54,568 nucleotides of DNA from Allochromatium warmingii (GTDB lineage: Bacteria; Pseudomonadota; Gammaproteobacteria; Chromatiales; Chromatiaceae): NCBI RefSeq assembly GCF_900107145.1, contig NZ_FNOW01000017.1, positions 1 through 54,568 on the forward strand, written 5' to 3'. Both the position numbers and the translations under genes were made by a program. This document shows positions 18,114-27,141 of the stretch, piece after piece (the first letter of the stretch is position 1; each line of letters opens with the position of its first letter). The notes under the pieces are model-generated. The model had not been told where the DNA came from, did not search any database, and worked only from the letters and a program-made list of their open reading frames with translations.

Positions 18114-18657
18114 CCACGCCTCCAGACGCGCTGTCCTGACTAATGCGGCGCAGTGCAGCCAGTTCTTGCAATGACAAGACGTGATCGACGCTCAAAATAA
18201 TCACGAACACATCGTCCACGCGGCCCATTGCTTCAATAAAATCGGTGCGGATTTCTGAGCCAAATTCCGGCGGCGGTTTAATATCGTCGCGGGCAATTTC
18301 GAGAATATTTTTCACCTCATCGACCAACATGCCGAGCACATGCGCCTCGTCGCCGACCCGCACTTCGACTAACACAATACAACTGCGTTTGGTCAGCACA
18401 ATCGGCCCGCGCCCCAGTCGCGCCCCCAGATCAATCACCGGCACCACGCTGCCGCGTAGATTGATGACGCCGCGAATATAATCGGGCGTCATCGGCACGC
18501 GGGTGACACTCGGAGTTTCGATGATCTCTTTAACCGCGTCGATGGACATGGCTAGGCGCTCATCCGACACGGCAAAGGTCAGATATTGCGTGACCTCATC
18601 ATTGGCCTCGCTGTGTGTTGCCGCGCTTGCGCGGTTGCTTAAAACCAACTCGCCCAT
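18100..18657 (-). CDS. cheW: Chemotaxis coupling protein
   Basis: 185 residues comprising a single CheW domain (YLTFAVSDERLAMSIDAVKE, TRVPMTPDYIRGVINLRGSV, PVIDLGARLG, VLGMLVDEVKNIL). It bridges chemoreceptors and CheA. GGAGG lies 6 bp ahead of the ATG and the gene is 12 bp downstream of the receptor gene. The C-terminal tail runs on past the domain with a Ser/Gly-rich end of unclear meaning. Confidence 0.96.
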   Translation of the reverse strand: MGELVLSNRASAATHSEANDEVTQYLTFAVSDERLAMSIDAVKEIIETPSVTRVPMTPDYIRGVINLRGSVVPVIDLGARLGRGPIVLTKRSCIVLVEVRVGDEAHVLGMLVDEVKNILEIARDDIKPPPEFGSEIRTDFIEAMGRVDDVFVIILSVDHVLSLQELAALRRISQDSASGGVDGES

Positions 18658-18669
18658 GCCGCCCTCCGG

Positions 18670-20625
18670 TTAAAACCGCTCAAAATCCTTGTGATCGAAG
18701 TCGTCGAGATCAACCGTGCCCGCATCGTCATCATGGACGCGGCTCACCGCCGGTGCCAGAGTGCGGGCGCGGCTCTTATTCTTGGCGCGGGCGCTGCCTC
18801 CACCGGTGCGGAAGAACGACATGGTTTCCTGCAACTGGCTGGCCTGACCGCTCAACTCTTCAGCAGTCGCGGCCAGCTCTTCGGACGATGAGGCATTCTG
18901 CTGCGTGGCCTTGTCTAGCTGGCTCATCGCCTCATTGATCTGGCTGATACCGGCGGCTTGTTCGCCAGACGCGGCGGTGATTTCTTCGACTAAATCCGCC
19001 GTTTTGACGATATTGGGCACCATCTGCTCTAACAGCTTGCCGGCTTCCTCAGCAATCGCCACGCTGCTATTCGCCAAGCGGTTGATTTCTTGCGCGGTCA
19101 CGCCGCTGTTCTCAGCGAGCTTGCGCACTTCTGCCGCAACTACGGTAAAGCCCTTGCCATGCTCACCGGCCCGCGCCGCTTCAATCGCCGCGTTGAGCGC
19201 CAACAGATTGGTTTTATAGGCGATGTCCTCGATCAAACCGATCTTGCTGGCGATCTCTTTCATCGCCGCGACCGTGCGGGCGACCGCTTCGCCACCGCGC
19301 CGCGCCTCTTCCGCCGAACTCTTAGCGATGCCGTTAGTCACCCGCGCATTTTCGGTATTTTGCTGCACCGAAGCATTCAACTGCTCGATGCTGGCGGTGG
19401 TTTCCTCGACGCTCGCCGCCTGTTCGGTCGCGCCCTGACTGAGCGCCTGCGCGGTGGAGCTGACCTCGCTCGATGCTGACGACAGATTATCCGCCCCGAC
19501 CCGCACTTCGCCGACAATTTGGCGCAGGCGCTCGACCATGCCATACATATCTTTATAAACGCCGCGCAAATTAGTTTGGTCAAAATCCATCGCTAAATTA
19601 CCGGCAGCGACCTGTTTGGTAACATCCGCAATCACGCCTGGGTCTTTGCCTAATTGCGCCATCACGCCGCGAATAATCAGCCAAGCGATTCCAACGCCAA
19701 ACAGCAGCGCCAATAACGATAACACCGAAATGATGAAGATGCCGCGATCATTAGCACGTTGGACTTGCGGCCCAATCGTATCTTGTTCACCTTTATAGGC
19801 CAGTTTAATTGCGTCAATATCAGCCGCAAATTGCGGCCCAAGTACATTTAAAGTTTTTTCAATCAATTGATTACGTTCTTCAATCAACTGAACAGTCCGA
19901 TCAAATGCCGTTTTATATTCGGCTTTCAGCCGCATTACTTCAGCAAGTAGCGCACGGCGCTGCGGATCTTGCAAACCAGCATCCATATCTACCATTTGCG
20001 CATCTAATTCCGTCCATTCACGATTCACGCGATCTGAGTCGGCCTGCGCATTATCACCGACAAAGCGCCGCACATAAAGACGCGCTAATAATAAACTACG
20101 TAACCCGCGTGCTGCTTTTAGTACTGCTGCTGTATCGCCAGCTTGATTGGCGCTTTCAAGAATTTGCGTCAAGCGCTGCTCAATCGCTGGGCCATTGACC
20201 GCGAGAATTTCCGCATCCAGTCGATCACTAGCTGTAGTGAGACTAACAACCTGCGCAAAGGTCTTACCATAGGTTTGAATATGATTCGTAGACGCATCAA
20301 TTTTAGCTTTGCGCTCTGGATCGCGGACAATTCCTTGTAATTCCTTTAGAATATTTTCAGTTGTTGCTAAATATTGCTCAAACTGCTGCACATCCTCCTC
20401 AGCATGGGTCTTGATGTAATCCTTCACTTCCATCCGTCCCATTAGCATCGCCGCCTGCATTTCGCCCATCCGATTGGCACGAATCGCTTTTTCGCGGTAC
20501 GAAGCAAAACCGGTTGAAGCGCCCTCAATGGTGAAATAAGACAGCACACCAACGATCACTAATAACAGTAAAATCGTGGCAAAACCCAAAATGAGCTTTT
20601 TGGCCATCGTCATAGTGCGAAACAT
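18670..20625 (-). CDS. Methyl-accepting chemotaxis protein with large helical periplasmic sensor
   Basis: 651 residues. Membrane helix 1 (about 10-31), a roughly 260-residue all-helical periplasmic region (about 32-295), membrane helix 2 (about 297-322), a HAMP-like linker and the signalling domain with tip [20 protein letters not shown] and [13 protein letters not shown]. The size and helicity of the sensor suggest a helical bimodular (HBM) sensor, whose known members bind organic acids; the ligand here is unknown. The C-terminus ends in DFERF, close to the aromatic-x-x-Phe pentapeptide that tethers CheR/CheB. AGGAGA lies 8 bp before the ATG. It sits between cheA and cheW. Confidence 0.92.
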   Translation of the reverse strand: MFRTMTMAKKLILGFATILLLLVIVGVLSYFTIEGASTGFASYREKAIRANRMGEMQAAMLMGRMEVKDYIKTHAEEDVQQFEQYLATTENILKELQGIVRDPERKAKIDASTNHIQTYGKTFAQVVSLTTASDRLDAEILAVNGPAIEQRLTQILESANQAGDTAAVLKAARGLRSLLLARLYVRRFVGDNAQADSDRVNREWTELDAQMVDMDAGLQDPQRRALLAEVMRLKAEYKTAFDRTVQLIEERNQLIEKTLNVLGPQFAADIDAIKLAYKGEQDTIGPQVQRANDRGIFIISVLSLLALLFGVGIAWLIIRGVMAQLGKDPGVIADVTKQVAAGNLAMDFDQTNLRGVYKDMYGMVERLRQIVGEVRVGADNLSSASSEVSSTAQALSQGATEQAASVEETTASIEQLNASVQQNTENARVTNGIAKSSAEEARRGGEAVARTVAAMKEIASKIGLIEDIAYKTNLLALNAAIEAARAGEHGKGFTVVAAEVRKLAENSGVTAQEINRLANSSVAIAEEAGKLLEQMVPNIVKTADLVEEITAASGEQAAGISQINEAMSQLDKATQQNASSSEELAATAEELSGQASQLQETMSFFRTGGGSARAKNKSRARTLAPAVSRVHDDDAGTVDLDDFDHKDFERF

Positions 20626-20692
20626 GCAGGCATCTCCTACAAAAACCTGTCAATCAGTATTGATTTAAGGCGCGGTAAATTCCAATATGCGT

Positions 20693-22891
20693 TTAGGCGC
20701 TGGCTAACCGTTTACCACTACCTGACCGCTGTCCTTCGGCAATTGCAGCTAATTCAGCAACATCGAGAATTAACGCAATATCACCTGTGCCGAGAATGGT
20801 CGCGCCGGCCACGCCGCGCAACCGCTCAAACACCTTGCCGAGTGGCTTAATCACGGTTTGTAATTCACCGAGCAAGGTATCAACCACCAGCCCCATTTTA
20901 TGATGACCAAAGCGCACCACCACTAAACTTTCACGATGTCCAGTGCGATGCGCGGGATCAGCATTTTCAAACAATTCAGTGAGCCGAATAAAGGGTAAGA
21001 CCTCATTGCGCAAATTGATGTAATGCTCGCTATGACGTTTGACCCCACTGGCCGCGCCCATTTCAACGCATTCGGCCACCTGCGCTAACGGAATCACATA
21101 TTGATCCGGCCCTGCGCCAACCAGAAAACCGTCGATAATTGCTAAGGTCAGCGGCAGCACAATGGTCACCTGCGTGCCTTCACCAAGACGGCTATCCAGT
21201 TCAACCGTGCCGCGTAGCGCCTCAATATTACGCCGCACCACATCCATACCCACGCCGCGCCCAGATAAATTCGTCGCTTGCTCTTTGGTCGAAAGTCCCG
21301 GAGCAAAAATCAAGCGCAAGGTTTCCTCATGCGTGAGCACCTCATCTGGTTTGATTAAGCCGACACTTTCGGCTTTAGCGCGAATCCGTGCGGTATCTAA
21401 TCCGGCCCCATCATCGGCAATTTCCACCACAATATGCCCCGAATCGTGATAGGCATTGATGCGCACCGTGCCCTGTGCGGGTTTGCCGTGTGCGAGGCGG
21501 ATTTCAGGCGTTTCGATGCCATGATCTATGGCATTGCGAATTAAATGCGTCAACGGGTCGATCATTTTCTCGACCACCGTTTTATCTAATTCGGTTTCGC
21601 CGCCAGTAACACTTAAATCGATTTCTTTGCCCAGTTCGTGACTGACATCGCGCACCACGCGCTTAAAACGTGACAGGGATTCACCGATTTGCACCATGCG
21701 TAATTGTAGGGCGTTATCGCGGATTTCTGAGACGAGATAATCGACACCATCGACTACCTCATTCATATCTTCAATGCCCGCCCGCTTGACTAAGACGCGA
21801 ATGGCGGCACTGCTGGTGACTAATTCCCCAATCAGGTCGATTAAATGCCCGAGCCGTTGTGCATCGACGCGAATAAAATGCGCCTCTTCTTGACGGCGGG
21901 CGCGGGCGGCATCTTGCGTGCGTACCGCTTGTTCGACGACCGCCGGTTTAATCGAACCCTGTTCGACCAGAATTTCACCGACACGCCGTTTCCGCGCTTC
22001 GGGCGTCTCGCCCGCGCCTTCGCTCGACTGGGTTTGCAATGCCCGTTCGAGTTCACCGGCCGTCAGCGCCCCGATGCGCAACAGCAAATCCCCAATCCAG
22101 CCGACCTGATCGTCGGGGACGGCCGCGAGCAGTTCTAAATATTTCGATTGCGCCGTATCCGGTTCGAGGATGCGCAATTCGCAATCTTGATCGGCAAATT
22201 CGAACACGCCCGCGAGCGTCGGTTTATCGACCTCACCGCGAAAGCCGATGCCGAATTGCAGATAACAGCTTTCGGCGTCAAAGGTTTCGATGCGCAGTGC
22301 TTCGGGATCAAGTTGTACCGCGACATGCACCAGCTCGCCGAGTGATCCCAAATAGCGCAGAAATGACAGCGGATCGATGCCATCGCGGAAGCTGTCGCGC
22401 TTGAACTTGAGCGTCAACATCCAGAGATCGCTGGCTACCGGCAGATTGCGCATCTCGCGGGTCGGCGTGGCGGTCGGCGCTGGTGCTGCCACCGCGCCCG
22501 CCGGAGCTAACCGCGCTAACAGCACCGCGCCAGCCTGCGCTAATTCGGGATCAAGTGGTGCATCTGGTGTATCCGCTGCAACAATGGCATCAACCAGTTG
22601 CGCACTGTGATCGCGGCAGGCAAAGAGCGTCTCGATCAACGGGCGCGTCAAAGGCACCTGACCACTGCGCACCTGATCCATCAGCGTTTCAACGGTATGC
22701 GTAAACTCAACGATGGCGTCATAGCCGAACACACCACCGGTACCCTTAATCGTGTGCATCGCCCGAAACACAGCATTCAGCGACTCGGCATCGGTCGGGT
22801 CATCTTCCAGCGCCAAGAGTGCATCTTCCATCGATTGCAGCAGCTCGGCGACCTCAGCTAAAAACGCCTGACGCGCACTATCGAGACTCAT
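20693..22891 (-). CDS. cheA: Chemotaxis histidine kinase
   Basis: 732 residues. N-terminal HPt domain with phosphorylated His46 (AMHTIKG), a middle region (about 150-330), a dimerisation helix pair near 345-410, the kinase domain with N-box LTHLIRNAIDHGIE, DDGAGLD and GRGVGMDVVRRN, and a C-terminal CheW-like domain (about 585-720). It phosphorylates CheY and CheB in response to receptor state. The start overlaps the STAS gene stop (ATGA). The HPt-to-kinase spacer does not show an obvious E. coli P2 domain and resembles shorter CheA forms from environmental gammaproteobacteria. Confidence 0.96.
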   Translation of the reverse strand: MSLDSARQAFLAEVAELLQSMEDALLALEDDPTDAESLNAVFRAMHTIKGTGGVFGYDAIVEFTHTVETLMDQVRSGQVPLTRPLIETLFACRDHSAQLVDAIVAADTPDAPLDPELAQAGAVLLARLAPAGAVAAPAPTATPTREMRNLPVASDLWMLTLKFKRDSFRDGIDPLSFLRYLGSLGELVHVAVQLDPEALRIETFDAESCYLQFGIGFRGEVDKPTLAGVFEFADQDCELRILEPDTAQSKYLELLAAVPDDQVGWIGDLLLRIGALTAGELERALQTQSSEGAGETPEARKRRVGEILVEQGSIKPAVVEQAVRTQDAARARRQEEAHFIRVDAQRLGHLIDLIGELVTSSAAIRVLVKRAGIEDMNEVVDGVDYLVSEIRDNALQLRMVQIGESLSRFKRVVRDVSHELGKEIDLSVTGGETELDKTVVEKMIDPLTHLIRNAIDHGIETPEIRLAHGKPAQGTVRINAYHDSGHIVVEIADDGAGLDTARIRAKAESVGLIKPDEVLTHEETLRLIFAPGLSTKEQATNLSGRGVGMDVVRRNIEALRGTVELDSRLGEGTQVTIVLPLTLAIIDGFLVGAGPDQYVIPLAQVAECVEMGAASGVKRHSEHYINLRNEVLPFIRLTELFENADPAHRTGHRESLVVVRFGHHKMGLVVDTLLGELQTVIKPLGKVFERLRGVAGATILGTGDIALILDVAELAAIAEGQRSGSGKRLASA

Positions 22892-23214
22892 GACGTGGTG
22901 CCTCCGCTCGGCGACGCCGTGAGCGCCAATCGCTCGTTCAACTGCAACAGATTGAGCACCTCAGCCACTGCTGTACTGTGCGCCACTACGCGCAGTGGCT
23001 GCCCGCGTGCCTGCGCCGTGTCACACAACCACAGCAACACCTGCAAGCCGGCCCCATCGAGTTCGGTGACTTCTGATAGATCGAGCGCCCGAATCGGTTG
23101 CTCGGCGAGTTGCGCCCGCAGTTGGGCAAGCGTCTCGCCAACGGTATAAATGGTCAGCTCACCGGTGAGCATTAGCCGTTCGGGATCGCTGGCCGTAGCG
23201 CGGGATGTGTTCAT
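22888..23214 (-). CDS. STAS-domain protein of the chemotaxis cluster (MlaB/anti-sigma antagonist type)
   Basis: 108 residues from ATG at 23214, which overlaps the cheY stop; an upstream extension is inside cheY. The STAS fold is visible as LTGELTIYTVGETLAQLRAQ, ALDLSEVTELDGAGLQVLLWL and PLRVVAHSTAVAEVLNLLQL. In most STAS proteins of this kind the D-[ST]-AG loop carries a phosphorylatable Ser or Thr; here the position is Gly54 (LDGAG), so switching by phosphorylation at that residue is not possible. STAS proteins occur in many gammaproteobacterial che clusters, but their role is unsettled. It is coupled at both ends to cheY and cheA. Confidence 0.85.
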   Translation of the reverse strand: MNTSRATASDPERLMLTGELTIYTVGETLAQLRAQLAEQPIRALDLSEVTELDGAGLQVLLWLCDTAQARGQPLRVVAHSTAVAEVLNLLQLNERLALTASPSGGTTS

Positions 23215-23579
23215 GGCAGAATCAGCTTTGACACCGCATCTAACAGCATCGGCGGCTGAAATGGCTTGACCAGCCACGCCTTTGCGCCGGCGGCGCGGGC
23301 GGCTTCTTTTTTCTCGGGTTGACTCTCAGTAGTCAGCATCAAAATCGGCGTGAACTTGTAGTTAGGGAGCTTTTTGACCTCACTGACCAGCGTGATGCCG
23401 TCCATATTCGGCATATTCACATCGCTGACAATCAGATGAATCTTGGTGCCGTTCAGCTTTGCCAGCGCGTCACAGCCATCGCAGGCTTCGAGCACCTCAT
23501 AGCCCGCGCCCTTGAGCGCGATCCCTACCACACTGCGAAAGGAGGCCGAATCATCGACCACCAGAATCGTCTTCGCCAT
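23211..23579 (-). CDS. cheY: Chemotaxis response regulator CheY
   Basis: 122 residues, a stand-alone receiver domain: Asp9/Asp10, phosphorylated Asp53 (VSDVNMPNMDG), Thr in MLTTES and Lys in WLVKPF are all in place. When phosphorylated by CheA it would act on the motor or another target. There is no classical CheZ gene in the window; the gene directly upstream (13 bp away) carries a CheZ-like catalytic motif, which may supply the phosphatase. Confidence 0.95.
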   Translation of the reverse strand: MAKTILVVDDSASFRSVVGIALKGAGYEVLEACDGCDALAKLNGTKIHLIVSDVNMPNMDGITLVSEVKKLPNYKFTPILMLTTESQPEKKEAARAAGAKAWLVKPFQPPMLLDAVSKLILP

Positions 23580-23592
23580 GCCGGACTCCGTT

Positions 23593-24816
23593 TCAGAAGA
23601 ATGTCAATTCCGAGGCCGCTGTCAGCGGCGCGTGAGGCGGCGGGTTGGTGCTCGCCGTGCCATGATGCAGATCGCGCTCCTCGATGGTGCTATAGGATTG
23701 GAGCATCTGCGCTAACAGACTGTCGATCTCCAGAATATCACGCGCTTGTTGCGCCGGATCGTGTTGGGCGGTGGCGGTGAGTCGCGTGCTGAGACTATCG
23801 AGACCGTCGCAGACATGCTCCAAAATCTGACTGGTGCGATCCTGAAATTGCAGATCGACCATCGAGGCGGCGATGCGGGTGCGAATATGCTCACTCAGCG
23901 CCCGTAAACTCTGCGCATCCTCATTGAGCGCCTCGGTCGTTTGGCGCAGTCGATTCATCACCGTTTCGACTTTTTGTTCTGACTCACGCACCAGCGTATC
24001 GGCGCTGCGCATTGAGGATTTGACCAGCGTTTGCGTCTCGCCGAGTGAACGCGCCAATTCTTCGACCTTGGCGCTAATGCGTGCGCCGGTATCGGCGGAC
24101 GATCCGGCCAGCTTGCGCACCTCATCGGCGACCACCGCAAACCCGCGTCCTTGCTCCCCGGCGCGGGCCGCTTCAATCGCGGCATTGAGTGCCAGTAAAT
24201 TGATTTGTTCGGCCACTGAACGCACATCCTGTGCCATTTGGCGCATCTGCTCACCAAATCCCGCCAAGCGGTCAACCTGATCGGTCATTGCCGAATCGCG
24301 GCGCAAAATCACCTCAAAATCAGCGATCACCTCGGTTAAGGCACTCTGACTGTGCGCGAATTGCTCGAATAAATTATGCGTGTCGCCGTGTTCATCTGAA
24401 CCGCTGGTTTGCATCACGCGCTCTAAATCCGCGACCAATTCACCAAAAGTGAAGGTCAGATGGGTAATGCTTTCTTCGGTAAGTTGGCGCGAGTGCTGGA
24501 TGTGGCGCACGAAGATCGGAAACAGCTCAATCGCCAGCCGCTCGAATGCCTGTTCAAGCGTGGCGCGGTGCTGGCGCTGCTGATCGAATTGGGATTGAAT
24601 CTGCGCACAGGCGTGTGCGATGTGGGTGGCGTGTCTCCGCGACTGCATGACCGCCACACTCACCGCGAGTGCGAAGACCAGCGCGGCGAGGAGCCAGCCG
24701 AGGAGCGAGGCGCTGCTCGTCCACAGCAGCGCGGCGCTGGCCACCCCGCCCACTGCGATGACCGGCCAAGATTCTCGCCACCCACGGGTCGCGGACGGTA
24801 TGGGCTGATGTGACAC
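23593..24816 (-). CDS. Chemoreceptor-like protein with CheZ-like C-terminal motif
   Basis: About 407 residues. The second of two nearby GTG codons (24816) has AAGGAG 8 bp upstream, better than GTG at 24822. Two N-terminal membrane helices (about 18-58) with almost no periplasmic loop are followed by a coiled coil and a receptor tip ([33 protein letters not shown]). The tail then has [17 protein letters not shown]-x-T-x-Q matches the CheZ active site, with Asp326 and Gln330 in the positions of the CheZ Asp and Gln that dephosphorylate CheY. The protein ends in ELTFF, a possible docking peptide. It leads the che operon directly before cheY, so it may combine scaffold and CheY phosphatase roles (inference). 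Confidence 0.78.
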   Translation of the reverse strand: MSHQPIPSATRGWRESWPVIAVGGVASAALLWTSSASLLGWLLAALVFALAVSVAVMQSRRHATHIAHACAQIQSQFDQQRQHRATLEQAFERLAIELFPIFVRHIQHSRQLTEESITHLTFTFGELVADLERVMQTSGSDEHGDTHNLFEQFAHSQSALTEVIADFEVILRRDSAMTDQVDRLAGFGEQMRQMAQDVRSVAEQINLLALNAAIEAARAGEQGRGFAVVADEVRKLAGSSADTGARISAKVEELARSLGETQTLVKSSMRSADTLVRESEQKVETVMNRLRQTTEALNEDAQSLRALSEHIRTRIAASMVDLQFQDRTSQILEHVCDGLDSLSTRLTATAQHDPAQQARDILEIDSLLAQMLQSYSTIEERDLHHGTASTNPPPHAPLTAASELTFF

Positions 24817-24907
24817 GCGCACTGCTCCTTCAAGCCAACGACTCGGCCGGGGTGGCCGGTCATCGTATTACAACGTCGTTGGCACGGATGCTAAGGCATT
24901 TTGCCGC

Positions 24908-26113
24908 TCATTGCACAGTGCGCTCGCTCAAGGTTGCATCCGAGGGCGCGGCGGGCGGTTCGGCGAACTTCAACAGCCGCTCAAGCTGATCCTGATAGCG
25001 CGTCTGTTGTTCGGCATCGGCGCTCAAGAAGCGGCTATCTTGCTCAACCAAGCCGCGCAACAGATCGCTGACTAGCTTGAACGGTTCGTTGAGGAATTGG
25101 AGCGCCTCCGGTTCCAGATTTTCACGCAGTTCGCGCCCCAGATGGCCGAGACGCTGCCCAGCGTGCTGGACGGCTTCCGGTTGCTCTAACCGCTGGGTGC
25201 TGGCATACCGCTGCACGGCGCTTGTCTGTTCGGTATGGCTCATCGACAGCCGCATTGACGCTAATTGCGTATTATCGAAACGTAAATCAGCGGTGCGCTC
25301 AAATGCCTGCTGGACATCACCGCTATAAAACTCTGTGGCAACTTGGCTGACATCCTGCACTAAATTTTGAATAGCGGTGAGTTCTTCTTCGCTTAAATCA
25401 CCATGCACGCGGAATTGATAGCCAGTTTGTTCGGCTTGACTGACATCCAGTATCATCGCCGCACTTCCTTCACCATCCGTGATTGCCGCAAATTGACTCT
25501 CGGCAGCGAATTGCCGACTAAATTCAATTTGCACCGTATCTCCGTCGCGTGTCCGAAGCTGCAAGCTAAAATCTTGCGCTTCGCTATACCGTGACGCTTG
25601 CGCGAAACTCGTCGTCGCGCTGGCGGTTTGTAGCGGTGCGGCTTCCGTTAGCTTCAAGGCCGGTGACAGCTTGGCGAGCTGCTCAAATGTCAGTTTTTCG
25701 GTGGCGTCCACCTGTTCGGCGACCGCGCCATTGAGCACCTGAAGATGTGCCAGCAGCTCTTTGGCTTCCTTAAACCCCTGCTCCGCACCGCGCATGGCGC
25801 TGGCGTGCATGGATTGCAATTCCTCATCGGTGGCCCCGCGCTGCCGCGCACTGTCTAAGCCCAAACCGACAAAGGTGGCGATGCGCTCGGCGACCTTCTC
25901 CGGCGTGTATTCAGCCGGATCGAGTCGTTTCAGCCCAGCGGCATCCATGCCCGGCAGCTCGCGGGCGATAGCATTGAGCGCCTTGTCCTGCAAGCGCGAG
26001 AGTGCGCTCGCTGGTTCACGGACATCGGATTCAGCGGCGGGCGTACTGAGTTGGCGAGCGGAAGTGAGGGTCTGACGAGTGGCGAGATGCAGGGAGTGCA
26101 GTTGAACGGTCAT
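24908..26113 (-). CDS. DUF5610-like protein of unknown function
   Basis: 401 residues from ATG at 26113, chosen because GGAG lies 8 bp upstream; an earlier in-frame start has none. No signal peptide or membrane helix is seen. Residues 50-140 are helical (YTPEKVAERIATFVGLGL, GAEQGFKEAKELLAHLQ), matching my memory of the DUF5610 domain; the rest is Gln/Glu/Ala-rich and helical (DLSEEELTAIQNLVQDVSQV). Such proteins often occur near chemotaxis or flagellar genes in gammaproteobacteria. It lies between rsmA and the che operon on the same strand, but the 91-bp gap to the che genes gives no firm link. Function unknown. Confidence 0.55.
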   Translation of the reverse strand: MTVQLHSLHLATRQTLTSARQLSTPAAESDVREPASALSRLQDKALNAIARELPGMDAAGLKRLDPAEYTPEKVAERIATFVGLGLDSARQRGATDEELQSMHASAMRGAEQGFKEAKELLAHLQVLNGAVAEQVDATEKLTFEQLAKLSPALKLTEAAPLQTASATTSFAQASRYSEAQDFSLQLRTRDGDTVQIEFSRQFAAESQFAAITDGEGSAAMILDVSQAEQTGYQFRVHGDLSEEELTAIQNLVQDVSQVATEFYSGDVQQAFERTADLRFDNTQLASMRLSMSHTEQTSAVQRYASTQRLEQPEAVQHAGQRLGHLGRELRENLEPEALQFLNEPFKLVSDLLRGLVEQDSRFLSADAEQQTRYQDQLERLLKFAEPPAAPSDATLSERTVQ

Positions 26114-26166
26114 CGGCGCGTCTCCGGCGGGCGGTGGACATACCAATTATAACGGCCAACGCGGGT

Positions 26167-26967
26167 TCAGCTTGAATGCTGGGCGGCGAGATTAGCCAGC
26201 CGCGCATAGCTGGCGCTGTCGAGTTCTTCGGCACGGCATTTGGGATCAATATTCGCTGCTTCGAATAATTCGGGACTAATTAAACTAGATAAGCTATTGC
26301 GCAGGGTTTTACGCCGCTGACCGAATGCAGCGGCGACAATGCGTTCATGCACATGCGGATCGGTAATTGGATATGGCAGCGGTCGCAATGGACGCAAACG
26401 CAAAAATGCTGAATCCACTTTTGGCGCGGGTTTAAATGCTCCAGGGCCGATGTGAAATAAGCAGGTCGCGGCGCAGCGGCTTTGAATCATCACCGACAAG
26501 CGACCATAGGTTTTATCGCCCGGCTCGGCAACAATACGATCCACAACTTCTTTTTGCAGCATCACATGCAGATCGCGGACTACATCAAGCTGATTGAGAA
26601 AATGAAAGAGTAGCGGCGTTGAAATATTATAGGGCAAATTACCGACCAGCCGCAAAATTGGGCTGTTGGTTTCTTTATTATCAATTAGGGTGCGCAAATC
26701 AACAGCAAGCGCATCAGCATTGTGAATACGCAAGGTACCAACTGTGCTTAGGCGTTGACGCAATGGCTCGATTAAATCGCGGTCGAGTTCAATGACATCG
26801 AGTGCTCCAGCACGTTGTAATAATCCGCTGGTGATTGCGCCCTGACCTGGCCCAATTTCGACTAAATAGTCGCCCGGACGAGCGTCAATAGCCGCTTGAA
26901 TGCGGTCGATGACCAGCGGGTCATGCAGGAAATTCTGGCCGAAACGCTTGCGGGCTTGATGTTGCAT
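26167..26967 (-). CDS. rsmA: 16S rRNA dimethyladenosine transferase
   Basis: 266 residues. It dimethylates the two adjacent adenines in the 3' hairpin of 16S rRNA using SAM. The start MQHQARKRFGQNFLHD is standard for the family, with VEIGPGQGAITSGLL as SAM motif, the NLPYNIST catalytic motif, and the C-terminal region with VDSAFLRLRPL and FGQRRKTLRNSL. The reading frame extends 39 codons further, but those come from the dispersed repeat at 27037-27092, so the ATG at 26967 was chosen. Confidence 0.96.
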   Translation of the reverse strand: MQHQARKRFGQNFLHDPLVIDRIQAAIDARPGDYLVEIGPGQGAITSGLLQRAGALDVIELDRDLIEPLRQRLSTVGTLRIHNADALAVDLRTLIDNKETNSPILRLVGNLPYNISTPLLFHFLNQLDVVRDLHVMLQKEVVDRIVAEPGDKTYGRLSVMIQSRCAATCLFHIGPGAFKPAPKVDSAFLRLRPLRPLPYPITDPHVHERIVAAAFGQRRKTLRNSLSSLISPELFEAANIDPKCRAEELDSASYARLANLAAQHSS

Positions 26968-27036
26968 GGGGTGTTTGAGGTTCGAGTGTGGACGGCACAC
27001 AACCCAACATTTTTCACGATGCTTATGTTGGGCTGT

Positions 27037-27092
27037 CTTTCCGTGAAGGTTAGTGATTTGCAAGTGGACGGGGCGAACAGGCAACCCAACCT
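27037..27092. repeat. Dispersed/direct repeat upstream of rsmA (copy A)
   Basis: This 56-bp unit, beginning CTTTCCGTGAAGGTTAGTGA and ending GGCAACCCAACCT, recurs at 29110-29165 in the same orientation with one mismatch, so the two flank the DUF262 gene. A palindromic relative lies at 30602-30677. It translates into the false N-terminus MPVRPVHLQITNL on the minus strand. Confidence 0.85.
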
Positions 27093-27141
27093 ACTTTTAA
27101 TATTGCCCGCTCTCATCGCGGCTGATGGTCAAATTAACTAA

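Noticed and set aside
24823-24907. Sigma-54-like TGGCACG upstream of the che operon
   Set aside because: It lies on the wrong strand relative to the che genes and lacks the matching -12 element.
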